Origin: UBA3907 sp033810155
Lineage (GTDB): Bacteria; Bacillota; Sulfobacillia; Fermentithermobacillales; Fermentithermobacillaceae
Assembly: GCA_033810155.1 (NCBI GenBank)
Contig: JAPXKJ010000009.1
Coordinates: 1-36,388, forward strand
Direction: 5' to 3'
Length of the DNA stretch: 36,388 nucleotides
Both the position numbers and the translations under genes were made by a program. Positions within the stretch are counted from its first letter, which is position 1; each line of letters opens with the position of its first letter. Below the pieces are notes generated by a model. It was given only the letters and a program-made list of their open reading frames with translations. It was not told where the DNA came from and ran no database searches. This document shows positions 15,938 through 23,659 of the stretch, one piece after another.

Positions 15938-16933
15938 ATGGAGGTACGCGAGGCCCTTTCTTTAGGGCAAAAAGCCTTGTCGGGTAAAAGCGAACGATCA
16001 TCGAGAGATGCTCTGCTTCTTTTGTCCCATGCCCTGAATTGCAGTCTCGAAGACATCTATATCCACCCTGAGCGCATAGTGACACCAGAAGAATACGATG
16101 CTTATGTATCTTTCTTGAGAAGGCGAGTAGAAAACGAACCCATTGCGTACATTTTGGGCTACAAGCACTTTATGGGAAGGGAGTTCAAAGTAGATAAAAG
16201 AGTCCTTATCCCGAGACCTGAAACCGAAATACTGGTTGAAAGTGCACTACGCCTCATAAAGGAAAAGACCCGTCCTGTCATCTGCGACATTTGCTGTGGC
16301 TCAGGCGCAGTAGGGCTCTCCATAGCAAAGGAACTCGAAGGTGGATTTTGTTTCCTTACTGATATCTCTTCAGATGCACTCCAGGTAGCTTGCGAAAACG
16401 CCAAGAGGTTGGGGTTAGACCAAACAAGTGCGGTGCATCTTTTGCAAGGCGATGGATTGGAACCGCTCAGGCCAAAAGGGTTGGGGGGAAAAGTAGATAT
16501 TATGGTTTCGAATCCGCCCTACATACCTCGCGGCGAGATCGCTAACCTATCTTCTGAGATTAGGGACTTCGAACCATGGTTGGCGCTAGATGGCGGCGAC
16601 GATGGAACCGAATTCATACGAATGCTTATAAAATCGGCTCCTACTTTTCTCAAGCCAGGAGGGTATCTGCTGATTGAGATAGGCTATGGCCAAGTAAATG
16701 CATGTGTTGACGCGGTGTTTCAGTCTGTGGAGCGTCCTTCCGAAGTTTTGAACTTAGAGAGAGGGGAAGTGACGAGTGTTACTAGCGGATTGGGACCTCA
16801 AACGCTTCTTAGTCCTCCTCATCTTCTTGTAAAGACTGAATTCTATGCACCTTGCGAATCTCCTTGGCTCAAGTGTTGGACCATATGCGACTATGCCGGA
16901 ATAGAGAGAGTATTTGCTGCGCAAAAGAAATGA
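15938..16933 (+). CDS. prmC: Release factor glutamine N5-methyltransferase
   Basis: SAM-dependent enzyme that methylates the GGQ glutamine of release factors. Motifs are the N-terminal PrmC helical domain (SSRDALLLLSHALN), PIAYILGYKHFMGREF, RVLIPRPETEILVE, SAM motif I DICCGSGAVGLSIA, and the catalytic NPPY at residues 192-195 followed by IPRGEI. Near the C-terminus about 35 extra residues (from roughly LERGEVTSVTSGL to SPWLKCWTI) sit before the standard ending DYAGIERVFAAQ. The frame is intact, so this looks like an in-frame insertion, not a frameshift. The 331-residue total is longer than the usual 275-290. Confidence 0.94.
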   Translation: MEVREALSLGQKALSGKSERSSRDALLLLSHALNCSLEDIYIHPERIVTPEEYDAYVSFLRRRVENEPIAYILGYKHFMGREFKVDKRVLIPRPETEILVESALRLIKEKTRPVICDICCGSGAVGLSIAKELEGGFCFLTDISSDALQVACENAKRLGLDQTSAVHLLQGDGLEPLRPKGLGGKVDIMVSNPPYIPRGEIANLSSEIRDFEPWLALDGGDDGTEFIRMLIKSAPTFLKPGGYLLIEIGYGQVNACVDAVFQSVERPSEVLNLERGEVTSVTSGLGPQTLLSPPHLLVKTEFYAPCESPWLKCWTICDYAGIERVFAAQKK

Positions 16934-17016
16934 CTAACATATCTTTTGCAGATACGTTACTAAGATAACCGCAGCGGAAATGCAGACTATGCTGAACTAG
17001 AAAAGGAGTGTTCATT

Positions 17017-18003
17017 TTGAAGATAGGAGTATTATGGAGAAGATTTAGAAATGTTGAGCAGCATATGAACCTCGAGCCTGAGAGAATCTATGACGACGCT
17101 TACCTTGAGGCGCTTCAATATTCCCATGGGCTAAGGGATGCAGGGTATGACACATGCCTGATCGAGTGGCGAGATGAGCGCTGTGAAACCATGCGCGAAA
17201 TCGAAGGTGAGAAAGTTGATCTGATCTTCAATGCCTCGAGCACCAAAGAAGTTGCTTTCTGCGAAGTTTTTGGACTGCCATATGTTGGCTCCGATCTAGG
17301 CCTTGTAGCGACTGATAAGGCGTTCAGGAAAGCCGTTGTTGGCTATCATGGTCTTACGACTCCTCGATTTGTAGTCGCAAAGGACGAAAACGCCATTCCG
17401 GAAATTCCGTTTGGCTATCCTGTTTTTATCAAACCGTTATCAGGCAGAGGTAGCGCTGGGATTGGAGAAGACAATATTGTTTTTGACCCAGAATCAATCC
17501 GTGAAGTGGTAGCGAAAGTCGTCCATGGCGTTGGTCAACCGGCACTGATAGAAGAGTACATACAAGGTAAAGAAATCACAGTCGGAGTCATAGGCTTTCG
17601 TGATCCTGTCGCTTTGCCGGCAGTGGAGATTGAGTATAACTCTGCAACCACCAATACTTTTGAGCACAAGATGTTCGATCGCGAAACCATCTATTGTCCT
17701 GCTCGTTTGCCCTCTGTAGTTGAAGAAGACATCCGGAACACTTGCCTTTTAATCTATAGGGTGCTGAACGCAAAAGACTACGCAAGGATCGATATGATCT
17801 TGGACGACCACTTGGAGCCTTATTTTTTGGAACTCAATACATTTGCCGGTCTTACCATGGAATCGCAGTTTGCAGAAGATAAAACGATGCGGTTGCATCA
17901 CGGGTATATGGGGTATGCTGCCAAAGCTTCCGGTATGAGTCAAGCTGAGTTGCTTGGGTCGATTGTCGAGAGCGCGCTCGATAGATATGGGATGTCTGGT
18001 TGA
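17017..18003 (+). CDS. D-alanine-D-alanine-ligase-like ATP-grasp protein
   Basis: ATP-dependent carboxylate-amine ligase of the Ddl family. I take TTG at 17017 as start: AAGGAG (17003-17008) is 8 bases upstream, and the protein begins MKIGVLWRRF. It has the N-terminal Rossmann-like domain, YVGSDLGLVATDKAFRKAVV, then ATP-grasp motifs GYPVFIKPLSGRGSAGIG, IEEYIQGKEITVGVIG and RIDMILDD, ending in ELNTFAGLTMES, which corresponds to the LNTxPGxT motif of Ddl. Length 328 residues is near-normal. It may be a true Ddl or a ligase for another dipeptide-like product; the N-terminal MEGEDG-type Ddl landmark is not evident, and it lies next to the accessory island, not in a cell wall cluster. Confidence 0.85.
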   Translation: MKIGVLWRRFRNVEQHMNLEPERIYDDAYLEALQYSHGLRDAGYDTCLIEWRDERCETMREIEGEKVDLIFNASSTKEVAFCEVFGLPYVGSDLGLVATDKAFRKAVVGYHGLTTPRFVVAKDENAIPEIPFGYPVFIKPLSGRGSAGIGEDNIVFDPESIREVVAKVVHGVGQPALIEEYIQGKEITVGVIGFRDPVALPAVEIEYNSATTNTFEHKMFDRETIYCPARLPSVVEEDIRNTCLLIYRVLNAKDYARIDMILDDHLEPYFLELNTFAGLTMESQFAEDKTMRLHHGYMGYAAKASGMSQAELLGSIVESALDRYGMSG

Positions 18004-18028
18004 ATGCATCAACAATCCGGTTGCAATC

Positions 18029-18322
18029 TTACAAGATTCCTGAGGGCACCCTCATAAAATGTTGACACTTCAAAATCCACAGGCGTATACTTAAATCGTA
18101 TCTCTTATTGATATGCACTATGTAAGCGTGGCCGTAGGCAAAGAAGGTTTCCTTACCGCATAAAGGGGGTGGGAGTCTTCTCGTTGACGCGGTTGTCCTC
18201 TTGAACCTTTCGCGGGTAGATTGCAGCTCACAATTCTGTAACGCAATGAAATCTTGTAGCATATTCGCCCTCATGAACGAATTATGTAAACAGCCCACAC
18301 CTGGTGTGTTTAATGCCTGCAT
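18029..18322 (-). pseudogene. Possible transposase remnant in the 18004-18420 gap
   Basis: The 417-base stretch before the A cassette holds no clear gene. On the minus strand an open frame reads CGKETFFAYGHAYIVHINKR, then YDLSIRLWILK. This resembles the part of IS4/IS5-like DDE transposases where a lysine-rich stretch is followed by FFGYKAHIVVD, DLPI and a ..ANxxD segment. The remaining sequence matches nothing I recognise, and key acidic residues are not clear. It may be decayed mobile DNA or an accident of reading. A strong plus-strand promoter is contained in it. Confidence 0.3.
18062..18091 (+). promoter_or_regulatory. Near-consensus sigma-A promoter upstream of the A membrane cassette
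   Basis: TTGACA (18062-18067) matches the -35 consensus perfectly and TATACT (18086-18091) differs from the -10 consensus by one base; the spacer is 18. Transcription would begin near 18098 and leave a leader of about 320 bases before the first cassette gene at 18421. The leader contains small hairpins, AAGG/CCTT near 18143-18154 and CACAC/GTGTG near 18296-18308, but no riboswitch class that I recognise. Confidence 0.6.
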
Positions 18323-18420
18323 GTAAGCCTTCTAATTGATCTCGAATAGCTCACTCATAGGACCATCGAAACGAGGTAGATGGGCAGTATCTAAGTTAAG
18401 GAGAGGTAGGTGGTTTCGAA

Positions 18421-19239
18421 ATGTTCTGGTTAGCAGCGGAAGAATCTGCAAAACCAGTGCTAGGTTTCCTTGCACCTGGCAAGGTGGCACAGTGCTTTAC
18501 TATGGTAATCATGCTATTACTCGTGTATATCATGATTCAGCGCGCAAAAGCAGGTTTGCCCACACGACAGATCCGGAAAATCCCAGGACTTGATGCTGTG
18601 GACGAGGCGGTCGGGCGAGCCACAGAAATGGGGCGTGCAGTTCACTTCAGCCCCGGTCTAGGAGGTGTTTCTAATCCGGCCACCTTCGCTGCCTGGGCGT
18701 TTTTGTCATATGTCGCAAGACTCTGCGCAAGTTATGATACACGGCTTATAAATACCAACAGAGACTATCTGGTTCATGCTATCAATGAAGACATAATCAA
18801 ACAATCCTACCTAGAAGCCGGACGACCGGAAGCCTATAACCCTGATGATGTCAGGTGGCTATCGGATTCCCAGTTTGCATATGCAACTGGAGTTCTTGGC
18901 CTTTTTGAACGTGAGCAACCTGCAGCAAACATCATGATTGGGTACTTCTACGCTGAATCTATGCTATTTGCCGAGGCCGGTGCCATTAGTGGAGCGATTC
19001 AGATTGCAGGGACGACAAACACTACTCAGCTCCCGTTTTTTGTTGCTTCATGTGATTATACCTTGCTCGGCGAAGAGATTTATGCGGCTTCTGCCTATAT
19101 TTCTAAAGAGCCGGTTCTAATTGGATCTGTAGTGGGTCAGGACCTAGGAAAGATGTTAGTCCTTGTGATCATCATTTTAGGGACTATTCTTGAAAATGTG
19201 ACTGAGGAAAACGTGCTGAGAACGCTTCTTAAGATGTAA
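18421..19239 (+). CDS. DUF6754-type membrane protein, A cassette gene 1
   Basis: Membrane-anchored protein of a conserved uncharacterised family that I recognise as DUF6754. After an N-terminal helix (TMVIMLLLVYIMIQRAK) comes the family signature RKIPGLDAVDEAVGRATEMG, then a soluble alpha/beta part (YDTRLINTNRD), NPDDVRWLSDSQFAYATG, a weakly hydrophobic stretch with EAGAISGAIQIAGTTNTTQL, PFFVASCDYTLLGEEIYAA, and a C-terminal helix. Its paralogue at 23660-24433 shares 17 of 23 residues across the PGLDA signature. An AGGTGG site precedes the ATG. It is the first of four genes reading rightward, and a hairpin separates it from the second. No enzymatic motif is apparent; function unknown. Confidence 0.85.
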   Translation: MFWLAAEESAKPVLGFLAPGKVAQCFTMVIMLLLVYIMIQRAKAGLPTRQIRKIPGLDAVDEAVGRATEMGRAVHFSPGLGGVSNPATFAAWAFLSYVARLCASYDTRLINTNRDYLVHAINEDIIKQSYLEAGRPEAYNPDDVRWLSDSQFAYATGVLGLFEREQPAANIMIGYFYAESMLFAEAGAISGAIQIAGTTNTTQLPFFVASCDYTLLGEEIYAASAYISKEPVLIGSVVGQDLGKMLVLVIIILGTILENVTEENVLRTLLKM

Positions 19240-19295
19240 CACAAGGAAGATCACAAGTGGTTGTAACAGGTATGTGGAACTAAACTCTCTTGGAA

Positions 19296-19317
19296 GTCTC
19301 AGACCACCATCTGGGAC
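19296..19317 (+). promoter_or_regulatory. Intercistronic hairpin between A1 and A2
   Basis: GTCTCAGA (19296-19303) and TCTGGGAC (19310-19317) pair at 7 of 8 positions (plus a G-U pair in RNA) around a 6-base loop, in the 112-base gap. No T-run follows, so it might set different message levels for A1 and A2-A4 by processing or stabilisation and not by termination. Confidence 0.4.
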
Positions 19318-19351
19318 ACGTTAGATAAACTGCGGACTAGGGGGGTTAGAG

Positions 19352-19972
19352 ATGAAAAAGCAATTGCCGCTTATATTAACGGCGGTTGTAGCATTATTCA
19401 TAATATTTGCCAATTTCACGTTCTATGGAACTGAAAAGGAACTGACAGGGAAAATAGATCGTTACTTCTTGATATGTCAAGCGGCCGCATTCATGGTCGG
19501 TGCCATAAACTTGACGAGGATTCACACTACTAACATTCGGCGAAAGCGCGGAGGGTATCATAACTCGATCGCGCTTCTTCTATGCTTATGGGGATTTTTC
19601 ATCCTAGGTCTGATACAGAGCAACAGTGGGCCTACCTACATGTGGATATATGAAGCGACTATAGTGCCTATGGAGGCGACGATGTTCTCAGTCGTAGCTT
19701 TCTTCATCGCATCTGCAGCATACCGGGCATTTAAGGTTAAAAGCCTAGAGTCTGCGGTACTACTGATTAGCGCACTCATTGTGATGTTAGGCAACGTTCC
19801 CATAGGGTCGTTTCTATGGAGCGGTTTTCCAGAAGTAAAAGACTGGCTTATGTCAGTTCCCAATTCGGGAGCTTTTCGGGGAATAACAATCGGAACCTAT
19901 ATAGGTGCTTTTGCTACTAGCCTACGCATTCTTCTAGGTCTTGAACGTGCCCACTTGGGCGCGCGGGATTAG
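19352..19972 (+). CDS. Polytopic membrane protein, A cassette gene 2
   Basis: Not a family I can name. It has 206 residues and about six hydrophobic segments. A basic cytoplasmic loop (HTTNIRRKRGGYHNS) follows the second helix. Conserved blocks shared with the paralogue at 23027-23641 are MKxQ-P at the N-terminus, NL-x-x-HxxNIxRK, TYMWIYEATIVPMEATMFSV against LYTWIFESTEVPLGATFYSV, SAAYRAF, and the C-terminal IPN/VPN...RG...YIGAF...RILLGLER. The start codon follows GGGGGGTTAGAG. The gene ends 3 bases before gene 3, so genes 2-4 form a tight operon. A scaffold or channel role in a membrane complex is inference only. Confidence 0.85.
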   Translation: MKKQLPLILTAVVALFIIFANFTFYGTEKELTGKIDRYFLICQAAAFMVGAINLTRIHTTNIRRKRGGYHNSIALLLCLWGFFILGLIQSNSGPTYMWIYEATIVPMEATMFSVVAFFIASAAYRAFKVKSLESAVLLISALIVMLGNVPIGSFLWSGFPEVKDWLMSVPNSGAFRGITIGTYIGAFATSLRILLGLERAHLGARD

Positions 19973-19975
19973 GGG

Positions 19976-20824
19976 GTGGCACATTTGCTGGAAAAACTAG
20001 AGCGGGTTGACCGTAGGATCATATTTCTCGTTTTGGCGTTGGCCCTGATAATACCTCTATTCGCACCTATTGGACTTCCGTTGACGATCAGTCCTCCGAC
20101 TAGAGCTTTCTATGAGGTGATGGAGAGTTTGCCCGAGGGATCTATCTTGTGGTTCGGTTGCGAGTATTCCCCTGGCGCGTCTGGAGAGCTTAACCCTCAG
20201 CTGGCGGCTGTGTTCAGACACGCAATGTCTAAGAACCTAAGAGTGATTGTGTTCAGCCTATGGCAGGATGGTCCGACTCTTGCTCGAAGCGTCGTAGATC
20301 CAATAGCTGAGGAAATGGGCAAAGTCTATGGGGTAGACTACGTGAACCTGGGCTACAAACCAGGCGGAGTAGCTGCGCTTAGAACTATCCTGCATGATGT
20401 ATGGGCTGGCTGCGCCAATGTCGACATAGATGGCACTGCACTGTCAGAGTTGCCGCTAATGTCCGAAGTTCGGGTCATTGACCCTGACACGATAAAAGCA
20501 GTTATAGTGTTTTCGTCAGGAAGCCCTGGCGATGGGGACTATCTGACTTACTGGACAGAACCTTTGGGGATTATTCTGATGAGCGGGCAAGTGGCTGTGC
20601 AGGTCCCAACGAGGATGCCACAGCTGCAATCAGGCCAGCAAAAGGGTCTCATACCAGGGTTAAGCGGTGCTGCAGAATACGAGATGCTGATGGGAAAACC
20701 GAGTACGGCAACCCAGCTTATGGACTGTCAGTCTATGGCTCACCTTGCCATCATCGTCTTTCTGATCATAGGGAATATTGGTTACCTTGGGACGGTATTC
20801 GGGAAAAAGGGGGGTAAAGAATGA
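19976..20824 (+). CDS. Membrane-anchored alpha/beta domain protein, A cassette gene 3
   Basis: Uncharacterised. A helix near the N-terminus (IIFLVLALALIIPLFAPIGL) and one at the C-terminus (LAIIVFLIIGNIGYLG) flank a soluble domain of about 210 residues. Conserved with the paralogue at 22185-23015 are DRR before the first helix, PEG, ELNPQL against EMNPQL, YGVDYVNLGYKPGG against YGVDWINLGYKPGG, GLxGAAEYExLxGxP, and MDCQSMAH against MDSQSFAH just before the last helix. The order suggests a Rossmann-like or vWA-like domain, but I see no catalytic signature. GTG at 19976 is the longest start; TTG at 19985 has better spacing to the GGGGG run. The last 4 bases overlap gene 4. Confidence 0.85.
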   Translation: MAHLLEKLERVDRRIIFLVLALALIIPLFAPIGLPLTISPPTRAFYEVMESLPEGSILWFGCEYSPGASGELNPQLAAVFRHAMSKNLRVIVFSLWQDGPTLARSVVDPIAEEMGKVYGVDYVNLGYKPGGVAALRTILHDVWAGCANVDIDGTALSELPLMSEVRVIDPDTIKAVIVFSSGSPGDGDYLTYWTEPLGIILMSGQVAVQVPTRMPQLQSGQQKGLIPGLSGAAEYEMLMGKPSTATQLMDCQSMAHLAIIVFLIIGNIGYLGTVFGKKGGKE

Positions 20825-21426
20825 CACCCACACAGACAACTTTGGCTGCCATTGGCACTTTAGCGTTATTCACCTATCTTTACAAAGAAAACGCTATATT
20901 TAGATTTGCGGAACACTGCATGATAGGTTTGGCGGCCGCTCACTCATTGGTGATGACATGGGATAACTACTGGAAACCGACACTTACTAAAGACATTCCA
21001 GGCGGGGAGTGGTACCTCATAATACCACTCTTACTAGGGCTTCTTATATATACTAGGTATTTTGGCAAAATATCGTGGTATGCCAAAATTCCAATGTCGC
21101 TATGGGTGGGCTATGGTGTTGGTTACACTCTAGCATACAATCCTAGACCCTTTTTGACTCAAGTGACAGCGACATTCCTTAAACTTAACACTTTCGACAA
21201 TGTTCTGTTTCTCTTATGTGCTATTTGTGTCCTGGCGTATTTCTTGTTCACTGTATCCCATGAGAAAGCAAAGTCGGTGAAGTATATGTCATGGTTCGGG
21301 CGGTTTGCCATTATGGTAGCTCTGGGAGCTTCTTTTGGCAACACTGTTCAGGGTCGTCTTTCGCTTCTCATTGGCCGGATTAGATTCCTTCTGGAAGACT
21401 GGTTGAAGATAATTAGCCTAGGTTAG
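20821..21426 (+). CDS. Polytopic membrane protein, A cassette gene 4
   Basis: Uncharacterised 201-residue protein with about six hydrophobic segments. It begins at an ATG overlapping the stop of gene 3 (ATGA), so translation is probably coupled. Shared with the paralogue at 21560-22159 are LYKxNxxFRxAE, NYxKP, a central LIIPLLLGLLIYTR segment, TATFLKLNTFDNVLF against QATFLSLNTINNILF, and the C-terminal block GASFGNTV followed by R-x-S-x-L-x-GR, where 22 of 32 aligned residues agree. The small residues in that last helix could line a path in the membrane, but this is speculation. No transporter family could be named. Confidence 0.85.
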   Translation: MTPTQTTLAAIGTLALFTYLYKENAIFRFAEHCMIGLAAAHSLVMTWDNYWKPTLTKDIPGGEWYLIIPLLLGLLIYTRYFGKISWYAKIPMSLWVGYGVGYTLAYNPRPFLTQVTATFLKLNTFDNVLFLLCAICVLAYFLFTVSHEKAKSVKYMSWFGRFAIMVALGASFGNTVQGRLSLLIGRIRFLLEDWLKIISLG

Positions 21427-21455
21427 TGTTAATGAGATCTACTTTGATCGATCGT

Positions 21456-21516
21456 AAAACAGCCCAACGGTCGGCTAACCGGCTTCTGATCAGCTGACTT
21501 GTTAGGCTGTTTTTCT
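21456..21516. terminator. Shared bidirectional terminator between the A and B cassettes
   Basis: AAAACAGCC (21456-21464) and GGCTGTTTT (21505-21513) pair perfectly. On the plus strand the second arm runs into TTTTTC; on the minus strand the complement of the first arm gives GGCTGTTTT. The interior can form another small stem (GTCGGCTAACCGGC). Position in the 133-base gap between two convergent operons fits termination in both directions. Confidence 0.65.
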
Positions 21517-21559
21517 AGGTGTTTTGCCACATGACCACCTAGATTCTTGTAATATAGGT

Positions 21560-22159
21560 CTAAGCTATCTTGAGAAAATCTCTCAAAAGAAATTGAAGGC
21601 GACCCAAGAGCACCGATATTCTTGACATTACAGTGTTTCCAAAGCTTGCGCCAAACGCCACGAGCAGGAATATTCGCCCTGTATCGGTCACACCTCTCAT
21701 AAACGGTCCCTTTATAGGTACTGTGAAGAAGAAGTACGTTACGACTGTAACAACCCCGAGCACGAACAAGATGTTGTTTATCGTATTAAGTGAGAGAAAA
21801 GTAGCTTGTATCTGGCTGAAGAACAAAGCGGGCGTCTTGGTGAAAACATATGCGGCGCCAACTCCAAGGAAAAATGCCATTGGAAATCGGGCCAGCCAGG
21901 CTATGGATCTTATGAACCTTGTATACATCAATAATCCAAGGATAATAGGTATGAGCAACCAGACTTTCTTGTTGTTCACTATATCAACGGTCACTGCGGG
22001 TTTGATGTAGTTGTGGAAAGTTAACACTATCCCGTTTGCGGCAGTGATCGAAACCATGACTGTTTCGGCCAAACGAAACAGTTTGTTGTCTTTATAGAGA
22101 ACCATACTGTAAATGCAGATTGTAAAGAAGGCCGCTAACCATATTTGTAACTGTTCCAT
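21560..22159 (-). CDS. Polytopic membrane protein, B cassette gene 4
   Basis: Paralogue of the gene at 20821-21426; about six hydrophobic segments, 199 residues. I choose the ATG at 22159 (MEQLQIWLAAF), since AGGGGGTG lies about 10 bases upstream and the N-terminus then aligns with the A copy (MTPTQTTLAAI). A GTG at 22204 would add 15 residues overlapping gene 3. Conserved blocks are VLYKDNKLFRLAE, NYIKP, LLIPIILGLLMYTR, QATFLSLNTINNILF, and VAFGASFGNTVMSRISVLLG near the end. It is the last gene of a leftward operon that mirrors the A operon exactly. Confidence 0.85.
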   Translation of the reverse strand: MEQLQIWLAAFFTICIYSMVLYKDNKLFRLAETVMVSITAANGIVLTFHNYIKPAVTVDIVNNKKVWLLIPIILGLLMYTRFIRSIAWLARFPMAFFLGVGAAYVFTKTPALFFSQIQATFLSLNTINNILFVLGVVTVVTYFFFTVPIKGPFMRGVTDTGRIFLLVAFGASFGNTVMSRISVLLGRLQFLLRDFLKIA

Positions 22160-22184
22160 GAATGTGTCACCCCCTAATATATAG

Positions 22185-23015
22185 TTATCCCTCTCGCTTT
22201 TCACCTAAGAAATAGCCTAAGTTGCCGAGGATGATAAGAACTATGACCAAAATGTGAGCAAACGATTGGGAGTCCATTCCCGTAATCGCGTCGCCAGGAG
22301 CTCCCAACAAAAACTCGTATTCAGCAGCCCCTCTAAGCCCAGCAAGCAGTCCTTGATATTGGCGGGACGAATAAAACACCATTTCACTAGTAGCTTGAAG
22401 TGCTGTTGTTCCTACAGCGTAAGGGACTTTTGTAGGAATTATCGCCATCTGAAGTAGCTTTTCGGCTGGGCTAGGTACCACTGCAACCAGGGTCAGTACC
22501 AGATCAGCCTTGGCTAGTGAGTCAAATCCTTGCATTATGGGGAATTTGTCTAGAGGGTCTCCGTTCATGTCACAATAGGCGGATGCTTCCCAGAAGTTAT
22601 CTACCATCTTTTTCATAAAGACATCTCCGCCTGGTTTGTACCCTAAGTTAATCCAATCAACCCCATACTCTAGCCCGAGTTCTTCGGCTACTTTTGCTGC
22701 TACAGACTGGGAAACCATAGCGCCCTCGTCTACTCCAGATACCATGATTATCTTTCCTTGTTTTTGTGCAACGTGCTTGAAGATGCAAATCAGCTGTGGG
22801 TTCATCTCAACGACACAGTCTGTTCGGTAGTTAATAAAGACGAGAACTTTCCCGCCTTCTGGCAGTTTGTCAACGGTTTCAAAGAAATCTTGAGCTTGTT
22901 GTCCTACTTTGATCGGAAGTCCTAAAGGCTTTACGATTGGAAGCGCCACAACGATCATCAAAATAACATAGTAGACTCTGCGATCGAGGCTTCCTAAACG
23001 TTCCCAAATATTCAT
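22185..23015 (-). CDS. Membrane-anchored alpha/beta domain protein, B cassette gene 3
   Basis: Paralogue of 19976-20824. The N-terminal helix follows WERLGSLDRRVYY, and the C-terminal helix (LVIVLIILGNLGYFLG) ends in a short charged tail. The soluble part carries KLPEGGKVLVFINY, EMNPQL, EYGVDWINLGYKPGG, GLRGAAEYEFLLGAPGDA and MDSQSFAH. The charged/acid pattern at positions shared with the A copy (MNP, DWINLGYKPG, AEYE, MDxQS) probably marks the functional surface. AGGAGGTGAG precedes the ATG. The A and B copies differ strongly between those blocks, so the two complexes probably have diverged ligands or partners. Function not known. Confidence 0.85.
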   Translation of the reverse strand: MNIWERLGSLDRRVYYVILMIVVALPIVKPLGLPIKVGQQAQDFFETVDKLPEGGKVLVFINYRTDCVVEMNPQLICIFKHVAQKQGKIIMVSGVDEGAMVSQSVAAKVAEELGLEYGVDWINLGYKPGGDVFMKKMVDNFWEASAYCDMNGDPLDKFPIMQGFDSLAKADLVLTLVAVVPSPAEKLLQMAIIPTKVPYAVGTTALQATSEMVFYSSRQYQGLLAGLRGAAEYEFLLGAPGDAITGMDSQSFAHILVIVLIILGNLGYFLGEKREG

Positions 23016-23026
23016 TGGCTCACCTC

Positions 23027-23641
23027 CTATTCGCCAGTTGATGCATATGGTCTTTCTAGTCCCAAAAAGATCCTAACTGCGGTAATAAACGCTCCAAGAT
23101 AAGCGCAGAGGGCAACCCCTCTTTGCGCGGCTGTGTTTGGAATGTCCATTATCCAAGTGGTTGCAGTGCCAAAAAACGGGAACAGAGCTTCTCCTAGAGG
23201 TGCTCTACCCATAAGCACGATTATTGCCGCGACTAACAAAATGGCCGCATCTCGGGTTTTGGCCCTAAAGGCCCGATACGCTGCGGATACGATGTAAAAG
23301 GCAAGCACAGAATAAAACGTTGCTCCGAGAGGTACTTCCGTAGATTCAAAGATCCATGTATATAGTTCGTCAGTAGGTCCTTTTACTAGGCCATATGCTA
23401 GATACCCGAACGTTATTACTAACATTAGTATTGATAGATCCCAGTCTTCGCCCTTTCTTTTTATGTTTTTGAGATGGACAGTGCTAAGATTCACAAGCCC
23501 TATGCAGCAGACCATAGCTGTTCCCACTATGTACCACTGGTCGATCTCATCGCTTACGCCAGGCAATAAAGTAGAGAAAACGCTAATCAAAATAAGTACT
23601 ACTGCGATCACTGTTATCATATACGGTACCTGGGTCTTCAT
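23027..23641 (-). CDS. Polytopic membrane protein, B cassette gene 2
   Basis: Paralogue of 19352-19972 with about six hydrophobic segments (204 residues). It begins MKTQVPYMITVIAV behind GGAGAG. Shared blocks include LVNLSTVHLKNIKRKG, TWIFESTEVPLGATFYSV, SAAYRAFRAKTRDAAILL, DIPNTAAQRGVAL and a C-terminal AVRIFLGLERPY. Spacing to gene 1 is 18 bases and to gene 3 is 11 bases, so the B operon is tighter than the A operon, where genes 1 and 2 are 112 bases apart. Confidence 0.85.
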   Translation of the reverse strand: MKTQVPYMITVIAVVLILISVFSTLLPGVSDEIDQWYIVGTAMVCCIGLVNLSTVHLKNIKRKGEDWDLSILMLVITFGYLAYGLVKGPTDELYTWIFESTEVPLGATFYSVLAFYIVSAAYRAFRAKTRDAAILLVAAIIVLMGRAPLGEALFPFFGTATTWIMDIPNTAAQRGVALCAYLGAFITAVRIFLGLERPYASTGE

Positions 23642-23659
23642 CTGCTACCACTCTCCTTT

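Noticed and set aside
18092..18420. Long leader considered as a T-box or other riboswitch (a GGGGGTGGGA run at about 18165-18174).
   Set aside because: The T-box core (GGGTGGNACCGCG) is not matched, and no conserved core of the lysine, glycine or SAM classes is recognisable.
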